64,000 nucleotides of DNA from Trichuris trichiura (GCA_037903355.1 JBAJFE010000008.1:434001-498000); one strand, 5' to 3'; shown: positions 38,201-53,500, counted from the stretch's first letter. Numbers and translations: made by a program. The notes: generated by a model not told the origin, from the sequence alone.

Positions 38201-41200
38201 CGTACGAAGATTTCATCATTGGGGAATTATGGACGCTGAAATGATACTGTTTGTTTACTTTGAAACAAGCTGACAGGAAGAGAAGCGCACTATTTGCCTT
38301 CCAAAGTTTGCTTGCCAACAAAACAAAAAGTAAACAAAACAATTTTACGGTTATTCAAGTACGGAGAAAACAAAACCGCTTAACCGACTCGACTACAAAT
38401 AACCAACCGCCGTCTTCTCTAAGCTGAGGTGAACAACTATCATTCCAACGTCAATTGAACTGAAGACTTCTCGTCGAAACATGAGCACTGATTAGTCTAA
38501 CAACAAGTAGCAGAGCAATGGCATGCTAAAAATTTACATAAAAATCTAGCAAGTTATTTCGCCTAACTGCAAACAAAAACGCTAATACGAGTTGTTTCTA
38601 AAAATTACACACACACACATATATATACGTTGTTTCCTTATAGTAAAACCGTCCCTGAAAATAGGCCCTAACACTACTTTTAGGGTGCTCGTTAATTTAA
38701 GTTCTCCCTGAAAATAAGCCATAGTTGCGATCGTCCTCCAGAGAGGCATATTTAGCAAATCCGTTGGAAAATGTGACGGGCGTATCGTATCTTAAAACAT
38801 CTCGACATTACTCTGTTCGAATAAATGTAGCTATTTGTACATTTATGGTATTTTTAGGGGTTTCCATATTTTTCTTCCTATACAATTCCACTTCGTATAG
38901 GCTTCTGCACATAAATAAATGAACAGGTGCAGAATATGCTACCTGAAACTATAATACACCATCGCGGGAAATAAGCCCTTCCACGTTTTTTGAAGGGAGA
39001 CTATGATCAAACCCAAAAACGCCTTAACATTTTTTAGTAGCATTCTGCTCGTCAAGTAATTAAATTATTATAATAAGCTCATTTAGTTTCCGTTGTTATG
39101 TTTTATTTTTCCATTAATTCCATTCTTTTCTGCTTCAGCTCAATTTTTATTACCCCGATGTAGTTGCTTTGTTTTCAGATTATTATTTCCCACAGAAATA
39201 ACCCATTTTTACTAATATCGAAAATATATACAGAGCTTTAGGCAATCGGTACGTAATGACGTAGTATTTCGTAGACAGATCTTTCGTACGACGCTGTATT
39301 TAAAGTGGGTGTGTTTTATGGGCTGACTATGCTTTAATCATTGATTTTTTGGTCCAGCAGGAGTTCTATTTTGAAATACATATCCGAAAATGAAACAGCG
39401 TTTCAACTTCTGCACCGAACAAAAAAACAAAGACATTTGAAACAACAGTTAAAAATGTTAGGATTTTTAATTCATTTTGTTTAACGTATTAACTCGTTCA
39501 ATTTCGTTTCGACTCAAAAGCTGCCTTGAAAATGAAAGAAACACCTATCGATACTCCCAGTTTTCGTGGGTGATATTCAATGCTGATAACGAAATCGGAA
39601 AGCTACATGGATCTTACAAGAGCGTAAAGCCGCAATAAAGGGAATGAAATCCGTTCACGTCTTATGAAAATGCTTTTAAATAAGTTCTTTATTTCTACGT
39701 TGTATTGGTGTCAGCCCTGAACGGTTGAAGATTCTTTTTGCAAGAAATCTGCTAAAATTTTTCAAGTAATTTCTACGGAAACGGACCCTTCAAGTGTTCG
39801 AATGCACCAATAGTTTGCTTGCGAAGCAAACAACGGAAAACGTGCAGGCCAAAACACGAATACTTGAAACGTTCGTTACATGCAATTGTCCCTGCTTTCT
39901 TATTTCCTTCGCTTTCGCATAATCATTTTCTTTTAAATTATTATACATTCTGTGGTTATTTTTCCCTCTGTGGCGCGGGCGCATGTGTAGATAAAAAACG
40001 AGTCTACCACCCAGGTTGGTCGACTATTCAGCAAGCACTCTCGTTCAGCCGATCCGGACCTTTTTGTACCCACTACAGACGGGCAAAGACGTTGCCCGAA
40101 AGCTCTGGTTATTGATAAAAGTTTTTTTTTGAAGAACGGGGTTAATTACCGTGTACGCTGGATTTTTAAAAAGCCTAAGCATAACCAAAAATATAAGGAC
40201 GCCACAGCCCCAAAATAGCAAGGTAAGAGAACACTTTCTCGCAGATGTCGCCACTGTAAGTCTGCGGGGGCGTACGTAACAAGACCTTAGACATCTTATT
40301 GCATAGACGCAATTTATACGCTGCCTAAACATTATTTCTCCTTCTACATAATGTCTAGGCATTATATGCAATGTTTAAACAAAGTATACAATGTGTTAAA
40401 ACAACACGGACACTTCATACATATAAAACGGTTGCATTTAATATATTGGCTGTAATATACATGACTAGAAATAAATTTAAAAGAAGTGTACGTGGAATTT
40501 TCCCGTTCGAAGTCGCAACCTCGAACGGGAAAAATCCACGTACACTTCTTGAAAACAATTCGACCCGTTACAAGCTTTTCACTCTCACATATAAATTATA
40601 TATATATATATATATATGCTTCTCTCTTAGTCGATAAAATGAATTTATGCAAATAGGCACTTACGCGCAAGCCAAACGAGCCTTTGTAACAGCTTCCCCT
40701 TTGGCATTGACAGCTCTGCATGTGTATTCGCCGGAATCTTCATTGATGACATATTGAATAACGAGAGTGACGTGTCCAAATTCTTGGTATGTTTGGATTC
40801 TCGAACTGTACGGTATAAGACGATTTTCGTGCCACCATTCAATCACCATTGAAGGATCTCTGACCGGCTGTAGTTGGCAGGTCAATTGGACTACTTCGCC
40901 TTCGTTAATCTGGCCAACATCCTGCAGTGGTACCACAAAGGTGGGCGCAGGAAAATCTTGCTCCGGTAAGACGAGCTCGTCGGATGGACGTTGCAGGTAG
41001 TCTTCCAGTTCGGTGATCTTGTCACGAGCAGCCGCCTTAGAGATCAACCAATCGTACGAAACACCTTTCATCGACTGAACTTTCAACTCGACTTCCGCAT
41101 TGTCTTGACCGCTTTTGCTAGTCGCTTTGCATACATACGTTCCGGCATCGTGCGGTTCGGCGGGAGCTATCTCCAATACTACAAAGCCAAAGTCATGCAG

Positions 41201-44200
41201 CGTCTTCATTCTGGAGCCTGAAAAATCCAACATATATCTTTTCCCCAACGATGTACAAAATAAAACATACTGTGCGAGATGGGATGACCATCGCGGAACC
41301 ATTCAACCTGAATTGAAGGGTCGTCGAAAGGTTCCAATTTGAATTCAAAATGCGCCACTTGGCCTTCATTTATGGATAGCATTTTTTCGGACGTCAAAGT
41401 CAACGCAGGAGGTGGATAGATGGTTTCAAGAGGAGGCGCTGGTTCTTGCTTAGGGCATTCGAGAGCTTGAATCTTCTCCTGAGCACCCGACATGGACGAA
41501 GGCAACTGCGTGTCCTTTATAATACGCGCCTTGGGCTGACAATTAACCGAAGCAACGGTGACAGCCTCGCCAACGAAATTTTTAGCGCGGCATTGATATT
41601 CGCCGCTATCCTCCGAGTATACGGGCGCTATTTCCAAAATGGCAAAACCAAAATCGTTGAGCACCTTGACGCGAGAGCTCACTTTCAACGGTGACCCATT
41701 GACAAACCACTCAACCTTAATAGGGTCGCCACCTTGTAAATAGGCGCAATACTAAAAATCGATTTCAAAAACGTACCTTTAAGTCAGGATCATTGGTTGG
41801 CGTTAGTTGAGCTTCCAAATGCAACGTATCACCGTCGTATAATTGCGAGGGATTTTCCAAAGGCTGTACAAAGACTGGAGCCGATTTGGTCACTTCGGCT
41901 AAGGGGGTTTCCGGTTTTTGACGAAGGCTTTCTTCCAATTGATAAACCGCCGACGCTTTGTTGGAGAATATAGGATCAAGATAGATGCTTTTTTCAGAGT
42001 TGCACAGCAACGATACGCACAGAGAATCGCGGCCGGAAGCATTTGTAGCCACGCATGTATACTGGCCGCTATCTTCGGCTCTTACGCCCATAATGTCCAG
42101 TACGCAAAAGCCAAAGTCGTAAATCGGTTTGAATCTGTGGCTAAACTGCAATGGCCTTCCGTTGAACAACCATTCGACCTTCATGGTAGCATCCTCGACA
42201 GGGATTAATTGAGATTCCAAATGGACCGTGTCGCCTTCGCGCAAATTGTCAGCTATTTCAAATTGGCCCAAAAATTTGGGCGGTTCGGGTGGATTGGGTG
42301 CCGCCAGAGGCTCAGCTTCCTTTAGGCTTTCCAACTCCATTATTCGAGGCAAACTCTTCGGCTGCTGCGATTCAAAACTGATCGACTCTTTCGCTTCGCA
42401 AGAGAGCATCGCTTTGCACTCGGCTGAACCAGCTGCATTGCTTAGCAGACATTTCCACTCGCCTTCGTCGCGTTTACTGGTTGAGCTAAGGTCCAAGACA
42501 ACAAAGCCAAAGTCGCTAACCGACTTAATCCGAGACGTCGCCTCTACGGGAATGCCGTTGTGCAACCAAATGACTTGCAATGAAGGATCGTTGATTGGCT
42601 CAAAGTTTGCTTCAAAATGTACAGCTTGTCCTTCAATTACCGCAAAGTTGGCTTCCAATGGTCGAGTAAAGATCGGCGTTTGAGCAGTAGGCGTCACGTC
42701 CAATTGTTCTTGCTGCTTTGGCGCTTCGAGCTCGGCAATCTTCTGCAACGCATTTTGGTGACGCGTATCCGTTATCAGACTTGCTTTCGGTTCGCATTTC
42801 AACGTGCCGGACGTCGAGGCTTCGCCCGACCGGTTGGAAACTTTGCATGAATAGACGCCTGAGTCTTCCGGATACGCGTAGCCAATATCCAACGTGCAAA
42901 AGCCGAAATCTTTCGAAAACGCGTATTTGCTACCAGTGGACAAAGGCTTATTGTTGCAAAACCATTCAATCTTTAGATTGGGATCATCAACGGGCGAGTA
43001 CTAAGAAAAAGAAAGAAAGACATTGACATCAGGCAAAAGCTTTTGTATAAAGCAAGCGAAGTTGGAAATACCATTTATGATAAAGTTGAAGAAAAGCACA
43101 AAGAAATGCTTATTCAAAAAAATTTAATTATGAAGAACGACTGCACTTTTCTGGCTAAGAAAAACAGAAGAAAGCTTAATAAAAGAACAACTAAACGTAA
43201 TCCGCAAACTTGAAAACAGTATTATCAAGTTGAAGAAACATTTCTTAGGCGGAATTCATTTTCGAAACGCAAAAATACGGTAAGGGATAAAGTCTTTGCA
43301 TTCCGAAAAGAAATGTGGTAGAAAATCATAATCATTTTAATGAAAATGCTCAAATAATAAAGCGTGACGCCCATCGAAGAGTACGCCTTTCGTTAGAACG
43401 CATTAACGCTATTCGGAATAGTGTTTTAAAAGCGTACACCTTTAACGAGATCAACACTGCGTCGTTAAATGCTGCCTATCTGCGCAACTTTAAATAAACG
43501 GAAAGCATTTTTTTAAAAATAGAACATTGAACATTCTCCAGGCGAGTAAACGAAACGTTCGCTGCGCGTAACAACCGTTACGTGCGGAGCCTACATCGCT
43601 TTTGATTACTCGGCCAAGCGGGAACTCGTTTAATTGTTGAAAAACCGGGAAAACAATGACGAAGCTTTTGAAAGCCTCTCATGCCGTCGTCTCCGTTGTT
43701 TATTCTCAGAAAGCGAACTAGCTTCAGTTATCTTCGCCCTTACTCAAATTCCGGCCGACTAGAGTTCATCCCGCCTTCCGACAACGAACATTGAAGACGA
43801 GGCGGGATAACAACCTCAGATATCGTTTTCCCGCCTTCTCAACAATCAAGAGTCGTTCGGCGGGAACAAAAACTCATTTGCATTTCTTACGGAAAAGGAT
43901 CTTTCAGTTAAAAGTCTGACATCAAGGAAGCCAGTGGCTTTGCCGTTAAAAAGAATAACAAAATTTCAATAAAGCTGTTCAAAGAGAGTCACAGGTGAAG
44001 CCCGTCATTAATTGGGCAAAAACTTGCGCGTGGCAACGCATTCTACAACAAAGTCATTGAATTTCGTAGCTTAACCTATGAAGGTCAAACAATTTAATCT
44101 TTATGCAAAATCCCACCGTGCTGTTAACAACAATGCTTACATATGTGTGCAACAGCTAAAGAACAACATCAACAACAACAATAATAATAATAATAATAAT

Positions 44201-44484
44201 AATATTATTGAAAACTGGATGCTTTGTAACGGGTTGAAGTTTCATAGTGTGTTTGACCTTCTACGGCTTTTTCCGCCGGCTCCTTCTCCTCACTGACGAC
44301 GGAACTAGAGCGTTCCGAAAACTTTGATAATAAAGTTGAGTGCATTGGTGCTGTTCAAAAATTTTTTTCCTAATAATCGCTCATCCACTCGCTGGTAGAG
44401 CAATTGTTTCCTCTGAATTACAGATACCAAAGCAGATTAGAACGGGAAATGCCGTAGAAGATCAAACAGACTAATAATAATAGC

Positions 44485-44569
<85 letters not shown>

Positions 44570-47500
44570 TTTATTAATACTCTTCTTTTTCTTCTTATTA
44601 TTTCTTAAAAAAATTTTGCGGATTTTCAACCCGTTATTTAAAATAATGTTTATTTCTTAAGCTTTAAGTGGCAAAGCTTTACTTTGATTATTAATATTAT
44701 TATTAAACTTTGATTATTATCATTATTATCACTATATATTACTTTTAAAGGTGCTGAACTTAAAGGTAATATATAGTAATAATAATAATAATAATAAAGG
44801 CTTCATAGTTGTTCCTCTGTTTCACGGGTTTAGCCTGTTGGATGTATCTGTAAGTAAACTTCAAAATGCCCTAACAACGAATGGATGAGCAAATTGTTAG
44901 AGAAATTACAGAACATTTCTATACTGTACGTTTCGGAACTGCTCGTGTTCCGTCGTCAGGCTACAACATTACGAGTTTAGAAATAATTGAAAACCTAAGT
45001 TTTTCTTAGCATGGGTTTAGTATTTGTGATTACGCTTACAAGGACGGTTAAAACTACTATCGTCTTACTATTGCCGTCGCTGTTGTTCTTGCTATAACAC
45101 TATTCTCATTATTGAAAATGTGATTTCTTGGTACGGGACTATAAGTTTTTATAATGAAGTGATTTTTTACGGAATAAGTGTCCCGTTATATGTAAAAATA
45201 ACTTTAATCTCCGGAGCTTTCAGGTCAACCGTAACCCGTCTTCAGCGGTTATAAGTTTAAGAATTTACAACCGCTGAAGACGGGTCACGACTGACCCGAA
45301 AGCTCCAGACATTAAAGCTATTTTTAAATATAACAGGACACTTACTCCGTAAAAAATCACTTCATTATTATCATTATTATTATTATTAATAGATGAATAG
45401 TAATCCACTTTGAACTTACCTGACAGTCAAAGTGAGCCGGTTCCCCTTCGTTCACGGAAACGTCATTCAAATGAGCCGTAACAGCGGGCGTTCCATAGTC
45501 AACTTCCTCTGCGGGTTTGTCAGCAACTTTTGGCTTTTCCAAATCTTTTATCTTTTGCCAACTGCTTTCGTGTTGCGGTGCGGACAAAATGGACGCCTGC
45601 TTTTGAATACGCACCGTACACGAGGCGGCAGCTTCGCCTTCGCCGTTACGCAACTTCAGCGTGTAAACACCCGAATGATCCGCGTACGCTTGCGGAATAG
45701 TCAATGAACAATAACCAAGTTCGCAGAACGTTTTCAAAAGCTGACTAGCAAGCACGGGTTGACCATTCTTCAGCCATTCGGCAACAATTGCATTGTCCCT
45801 AGAAGGCTCGTAACGAGCCTCCAACACGACGGGCAATCCTTCTTCAGCATTCTCCACGTCGTTCAACGCTTCAATTATTGAAGGTTTCTTCCTTTCCTCA
45901 ACAATCTCTTCAGGCACAACTTCCGGTTTTGATTCCAACGATTGGATCTTCTGCCAACTGGAAGGATGCTGCGATTGAAGCAGCAGAGATTCGGAGCCAA
46001 TAACTTTCAGAGAAGCTGACGACGACGCCTCTCCGCTTTTATTTCGAATCTTACACGTATATATACCCGTGTCCGACACAAGCAATGGCACTATATCCAA
46101 AGCTACGTATCCGAATTCGTGCAATTTCTGAATTCTGGACGAATTTGGCAAAGGCTGATTGTTCAACAACCATTCGACAATAAGATTTGCATCGTCGGCC
46201 GGCTTTACTTGGCATGCCAAACTGGCCGACTCTCCTTCCGCAACCTCCTCGACGCCGTGCAGCAATTCGACAAACGTCGGCTTTTCGTATTCAATTTCGG
46301 GAATTTCCTTTCTTGGAAATTTGTCCAAACCTTCCAATTCTTGAACCTTCTGATAGCTAGTCGGATGTTGACTTTCCAATTGAATATTGCCGCCGCCTAT
46401 GACGCCAAGAGACGCGGTCGTTGTTGCCTCGGCGCATAGGTTGGAAGCCTTGCATAGATAAACGCCCGAATCGTGGATAGTACAACCGGCGATTTTCAGG
46501 TAGACATAACCAAAGTCATTGGAGACGATCACTCTGTTGCTTGGCCTCAGAGGTTGGCCGTTGAAGAACCATTCGATGCGCAAATTCGGGTCGTTCACGG
46601 GCGTAACGCGACATTCGAAATAGGCGGGCGCTCCCTCGGGAACGTCGCCCACATTTTTCAACGGTTGCGTAAAGATGGGTTTGTCGCCGAAGGTCGGCTC
46701 AGGCGCTTCCTCGACCACTTTGGGCGCTTCGATTACTTTGATCTTTTCGACGCTAGACAAGTTAAACGGGTCGGACAAGATTTTTGGACGAGCTGAAAAA
46801 GGCGGGAACTCAAATCGCAGCGACAGTGGCGACCTCTTCTTTCCGACGGACCGACATAACGTAGAAGCTAGAAAAATTAAGAGAAAGAAAGAAAGTTGGC
46901 ACTTACCCGCGCAGTTGAGCGAAAATGAGGCAACAGCTTCACCGGATGAATTGACGACGCGGCATTGATAGGAACCTTGATCTTCCGGTAGGCAATAAGC
47001 GATATCGAAAGTTATAAGGCCAAAATCGTTGCCGCAACTAACGCGACTGCTGGCCGGCAGAGCAGCGCCATTGTGCGACCACTCTACACGCATGGAATTG
47101 TCGTGCAACGGTTCCACTAGGGCTTCCAAGTGAACCGGTTGGCCTTCGACCGAATCGGTCGTCTCTCTGAACGTCTGAACAAACTTGGGACCAGGAAAGA
47201 CCACCGGAGCCGCTTCGAGCATCTCGGCCGGACGGTTTTCAAAATCTTGAATTTTCTGCCAACTTTCCGGCCGACTTGTGGCCGCCAGAATGCCGCTACG
47301 ACCTGCAAAACCGAACAAGCTATTTCAAGTCGACTATTACAAAATAATTATGCAAAAATTCAATTACCAAGAACGGTAAGGTTTGCTTCGGAAGTCGCTT
47401 GACCCATCTTGTTGCGAACAATGCATGTATACGTTCCGGAGTCTTCGGGGAACGAGTAGGCTACGTCCAATGATATGTAGCCAAAGTCGAACGTTTTCCG

Positions 47501-50500
47501 GAAACGATTGCCTTCCTTTAAAGGACTGCCGTTGTGCAACCATTCAACAATCATGTTCGGATCGTTGGCCGGTTCGACGCGGCACTCAAAGTGCACCGGC
47601 TGACCTTCGTAGTGTTGGACGCTGTCCATCTGCTGAACAATTATTGGCGATGTGAACACCGGCTCGGGAGCTGCCTCCGGGACAACGCCCGGAGCTTCAA
47701 TCTCCTCTATACGCTTCAGGCTGCTCGGTTGGCACGGATCCAATTGGATACTCTGCTTGGCGGCAACTTGCAAGGCCGCGGGGCATTCTTGAACGCCAAG
47801 CTTATTGCTTATTTGGCAAGTCCAAGTTCCGCTGTCCTCCGGTAGGCAATGCAGTATGTCCAAGGTGACAAAACCAAAATCGTGCGTCGTACGAAAACGA
47901 TGGCCGTTCATCAGCGGACGCCCATTGTGAAGCCACAGGACGCGAAGGTCCGGATCGTTGGTTGGCTCTACGCGGCATTCAAAGTGAGCCAACTCGCCTT
48001 CGTTGACGGCCACTGCCTGTTCAAGCGGTTGGACAAAGATTGGTGCTCGTATGGTCGGCGCCTCGACCACACTTTCAACGGGCGGTTTGTTTTCGATTTC
48101 TTGAATTTTATTCCAACTTTCCTGATGCATTGTGTTGAAATCGATTGTTTCGCTAGCTGAAGAAAAGAATACACACTTTTAGGCGACGAAACGTCACAAG
48201 TGTCAACCAACCTATCGCTCTAATCGTAGCCTACGCGTCTCAACTCTATATGTAAACGAAAGGTAAAAGCAATTTGCATATGCTAATAAGTTTTCCGTGC
48301 AGAAAAACGGACGAGTAGCAAAAACGCTTCGCCTTCCAATCTCATTCTTCTATTTAAAGGCTTATCAGATTGAATACATAAATGGTAAGGAGACTTTTTG
48401 CCAACTAACTGTTCGTCGCCAAACAAAAGCATCGCGCGACGAGAGCCCATATAGGGTAGGTATGTATGGAAAACGCGATTACAAAGACGCGTGACATTCC
48501 CTTTCAATCGGTAATATTTATAGAATAACGTATGGCCCATTAATACATAAACGCCTGCTTGGAAATAGGCGACCAATAGTCACTGCGTAATGCTGAACAA
48601 CATTAAGCTTTCTCAAATCAGCAAGAACGCGTTGTCAAAAAATGGCAAGCCGAAACGTTTACCAATGATTTCCATCGGCGACTGACGACGCGACGAACAA
48701 TTTAAATACTGAAGATAAGAAGAAGTATGGGAAAACACAGGCGCGGCAGAAATCGTTGATTTGTTCAGCCTTTATCTATCGGCATGCAAACTATGCGATG
48801 CGGAAGGGAAAGTTCAAATCGGAAAACGTCGTTCCGACCCGAACTTGCTTGCTTAAAAGAGAAAGAGAGAGAGAGAGAAAACCTGTTTCGTTTAGGAGAC
48901 ATTTGGTGTTGCGCGGTCGACTAGCGGAGACGGACGGTCCAACTTTCGCAAAACGTGCGAACGGCCTCGAAAAGGTCACCGCGACCACTTAGGACGTCAA
49001 CGTCGGAAAGTTCTGCTTCGACAGTTCCAATAAAGCATGCAATACTGCAAGTAGATGCTATCCGAAAAGCTTCAAAGATCCCATCATTGTAAAACGGGGC
49101 TGCTTGCAACGCTCGCAAATAGTACAGGTAGGTTAGGGCTTATCTTCAGTTTTAAAACTCTTATGACGTCATAAGTCTTGCGCGTGATTTCATTCATTCA
49201 ACTGTACGAGAAATCATATTCGTTATCTATCATTATTTGTACAATTCCGCGAGAAAAATTTACGAAAGCAAATCGATGGAATTGCCTTTTTGTTATCAAA
49301 GATCCCGCCAATAATTATGAAGAAACGTTCCTCGGCGTCGGTGTGACGTCACACTTGTCCACTACGTAAACTCAGGCGACGGTTTGGGGGAAAATAGCGT
49401 TGGACAGCTAGCTACAACTGACAGCAACTCGTTCGATGACGAGCACAACGCTCATGTATAGATCAGATCTTGCGAATCCCGAAAAAGGCACCAGCAAAAC
49501 AGCCTAACATAATTTTCCTATGAAGTTTGGCTATCCAAAAGAAAACATTTTTAATAAGGCACAAAGTAGCCTGCGCGAAGCACTTTTTAAAAATCTACCG
49601 ACTAGGACGCCCTCTATTCCCAAAAAAAGCATTATCATCCAACAGAAGCTACTAGACATGGGAAGAAATAAACTCTACGCTATGCGCGTAGGATGGATAT
49701 GGACCTTTAAATCAGCCTAACGCTTAAGTCACTTTGCTCCTAGTCCCAACCTGTCCGATTGCATTTTCGAATAAAAGGATGCGTATTCCGAAATCCCGAA
49801 AACGCGTCTGATCTACCAAACATTCGGGATAATAGAAATTTTCTGCTATATTTTACAAAATGAGCCTCGTGCTACGTGCGTAAGGCATTGGAGTATTGTT
49901 GCCCAGAATTGGATCCTATTGCAATCATTTGCCGCCTTACACATCCGTTAGTTCCCAAATTCCTTAATATGTCTGCTACTGAGCATTCGTAACGAGGTTA
50001 GATCTTAGCAATAGTTCATGGAAACTTAGAGCTCTTTTTCAGAGCTGACAAAATGTTAAAAGATATTCAGGTACAATAGGAATATTTGCCTAGTTGTTAG
50101 TTACGCTTCAACCTAAGCTATCTGCCTCATTTTAGATCATAAAGGACCTATTCTGCCATTCAAGGAAACGCATGCATACAATGGCATTATTAACAGGATA
50201 TAAACACTGTCAAAAAATTTAGTAAGAAAAGCGCGCATTGCATACAGTCAGTGAGCTTAAGCTGTGTCCTTCAAAACAAAAGTCAGAAAATACGCTAAGT
50301 TTTTCTACATTGCCATACAGAGGTTCATAATTTTTGAAGTTTGGAAGGAAAATTCACTATGACGAATCTAACTTAGTCGTAGAACGTATTTACGCGATTT
50401 TGGTATAGCGCTCTTCTATACGACACAGAAATGATGTAGTGCTGCACTTTTTGCGTTGATTTCAAATGCAGCTCTACACAAGGAAGCTTCATGTGCTGCT

Positions 50501-53500
50501 TACGTCACACATACCTTACGTAAGCAAGTAGCAGCTACGTCATCGCTAGCTTTGAAGAAAACTTAACTGACGAAGTGGGAAACCAAACTCGCAAAGAAAA
50601 AAAATATGACAACTGTCGCGCGCGCGTGAGCTAAGCATTACGCGTTGACGTATTCTATTAATTAAACTCTTCGACTAAAGAAGAGTTCGAAGGAAAATTT
50701 TAAAAACAACTTACGTTCGCACTTTAAGCTGCATGACGTCACAACCTCGCCGGATGAGCTAGTCGCCTTGCATTGGTATATGCCGGAATCGGCGCTATTT
50801 AGGGTCAGAATGTCCAATGCAACATAGTCAAAATCGTGCAACGTTCTGAACCTCGTGCCTACAAAAAGACCGCGTACAAAAAGCAATTTTATAATATATA
50901 TAGACAATAAAGTAAAGTTACCTTGAGGAAGTGGCTGACCATTTTTAAACCACGCAATTTTCATTGTGGGGTCGAACAATGGTTCCAATCTGCATTGGAG
51001 ACGTACCGAAGTGCCTTCGGCGAGATTGTCGACATTTTGAAGCACTTGAGTAAAGTTGGGAGCGGCAAATTTCACTTCCGGCGAGCTAGGGCGCTCCGGT
51101 TGAGCTTCCTCAAAGGCTTTAATCTTTTTCCAACTTTCCTCGTGCTGCGATTCAAGGTACAACGATCCGGTAGCTACAATTAAACATAGCCTATATGAAA
51201 TAATATGTTAATTTTTTAAAAAGTGAAAATCATTACGCAAACAAAGCAAGCCAATGCTTGTCTTGTCCAAGCCATTTTTGTTACGCGCAACGCATGTATA
51301 TATGCCGCTGTCCGTCGGTATGACGCTGGCAATTTCCAAAAGGACGCAGCCAAAATCATTGATATGCCTTTGGCGGGAACCTTGCTTTAAAGGCGTATTA
51401 TTAAAGTACCATTCAACGGATGTTGTTGGATCATTTGCTGGAGCGAACTGGCACGAAAAGGAGACCGGTTGGCCTTCTTGAACGGTCAGCTCGCCGGAAA
51501 GCGGTTGAACAAAATGCGGAGGCGCCGTTTCAACTATTTCCTCCTCAGCAGGCAATTCCTGCTTCTCCTCCATCTCTTTTATAAGCTTCCAACTGTCCGG
51601 TTGATTTGGCTGCGTCAAAATTTGCTCGCCTCCTTGACATTGCAACGGAGCGCTTATTTCGGCTTGACCATTCAAATTTCTTGCTCGACAAGTATACAAT
51701 CCCGAATCTTCGGGATAAACATCCGTTATTTCCAACGACGCAAAACCCATTTGATACATTGGTCGAAAACGATGACTAGCCACTAAAGGCTTTCCATTAA
51801 AGAACCATTCGACCACCATATTTGGATCGTTGGCAGGTTCGACCGGACAATCGATTTGGAAGGTGTCACCTTCGTTTAACAGCTTTGGCGCGGAGGAAAA
51901 GTCGCCCATAAACTTGGGCGGTTCGGTGAATTGTTCTTCTACGCCTTCGGGCTTCGGAACGGGCGTCTCCAACTCGATTATTTTTTTCAGCGAATCCGGA
52001 TGGCACGTCTCCGTCAGCATACTTTTCTTTGATCCGCAGGTTAGATGACACTGCGATTGAGCTGAGCCGCTACCGTTGCGAACTAGGCAAATATAGTCGC
52101 CGGAATCTTCAGGATATACATACAGGATATTGAGGACAATATAGCCGAAATCTTTGGAATGCCGAAAACGATGGCTGAACTTTAAAGGCTGCCCATTGAA
52201 GTACCACGTAACTGACAGGTTGGGATCATCTTTGGGAGTCACTTGACATTGAAGCTGTACGGATTGACCCTCGTCGGCTTGCATTTGATCGCAAAGCTTT
52301 TCAACAAATTGGGGAGTCGCCGCGGGAAGCTCTTCCTGATCGGCGACTTTTTGCTTGGGCGCTTCGAGAATCAAAATTTGATCGTAGCTTTGCGGATGCT
52401 GCGTAGCAAGTTGTACCGACGAAACGCCTGCAAGCGACAAGCCGCGCTCAAGTAAGGAACGAAACGACCCAAAGGAAAAAATACCTTCGCAAACAAAGTT
52501 GGCGTCCGAACTAGCCGATCCCAAACTATTAGTCAAAACGCAAGTATACGTGCCCGAATCTTCGGGATAGACGCCAATGACGTCCAACGAGGCGAAACCA
52601 AAATCGTAGAACGGTTTGAATCTGTGCCCTGAAAACTTAGACATGTTTAAAAAATGAGAAAAAAAAGTTAAATTAAATATAAAAAAATTAGAATAAATAA
52701 TAATATGCAAATAAGGTTACCGGTTGGTATGGGCATGCCATTCTTGAACCACTGAACCGTCATCGTTGAGTCTTGCTTTGGAGCGACTTCGCATTCCAAA
52801 TGCAAGCGGCTATTCTCCGTAAGGGTACTATTGGACGGATTCAAAGGCCTTACGAAAACAGGTGCGCTCTGAAGGATATGCAAGTCATGATATCGAGGAC
52901 ACAAAGAATTAGCATATGCAAATTTTTTGAGCAACTCGAATTTACCTTCTGCACTTCGTCTTCCATTTCAGGGCGACTTCGCTTATCGGAACTTTCAAGA
53001 GCTCTGATGCGTTCAAAACTTTCCACATGCTGCACTTCCGTAAGAACGGTCGCCTTTGCTGCAAAGTATGCAAATTATATAGAACTTTGGAAGTTCGTTT
53101 GTTTGTTTTTTTTGTCTCACTTTCAATTTTCACATTGCACGTGGAGGACACTTCGCCGCGATCATTTCTCACCACAACGGTATACTGACCGCTGTCTTCG
53201 GCGATCAGCTGTTTGACGTCCAAAGCTACGTAGCCAAAGTCGAAGGTGAAATGCGTACGACTACCGGTCAATACGGGATGACCATTGAGGAACCAATCGA
53301 CCGTCATGTGGGGATCATTTTTTGGTTCGACGCGCAAGTCCAAATGCAAATTAGCTCCCTCCTGAAGCACCATGTCGCGCAGTTGATTTCTCAGCGCGGG
53401 CATCTGGGTGCTGCCTTGCTCTTGTTCCTGTTCGCCCACGGCTGGTGGAATTACGGATTCGAGCTGCTCGATACGATCCAGTCTGTCCGGATGTTGAGAC

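Larger units (their letters stand above)
38048..40664. other. Intron 23 with dispersed repeat copy 2
   Basis: 2617 bp. It contains the repeat at about 39000-39990, a hairpin at 40482-40550 and a TA tract at about 40598-40618. No Ig exon seen although the neighbouring inter-Ig linker is unusually short. Confidence 0.8.
43001..45419. other. Intron 20 with trinucleotide repeats and a foldback
   Basis: 2419 bp. AAT runs at 44180-44209 and 44471-44528, an AAG run at 44527-44569, ATT near 45361-45390, and a long imperfect foldback at 45152-45368. Confidence 0.8.
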
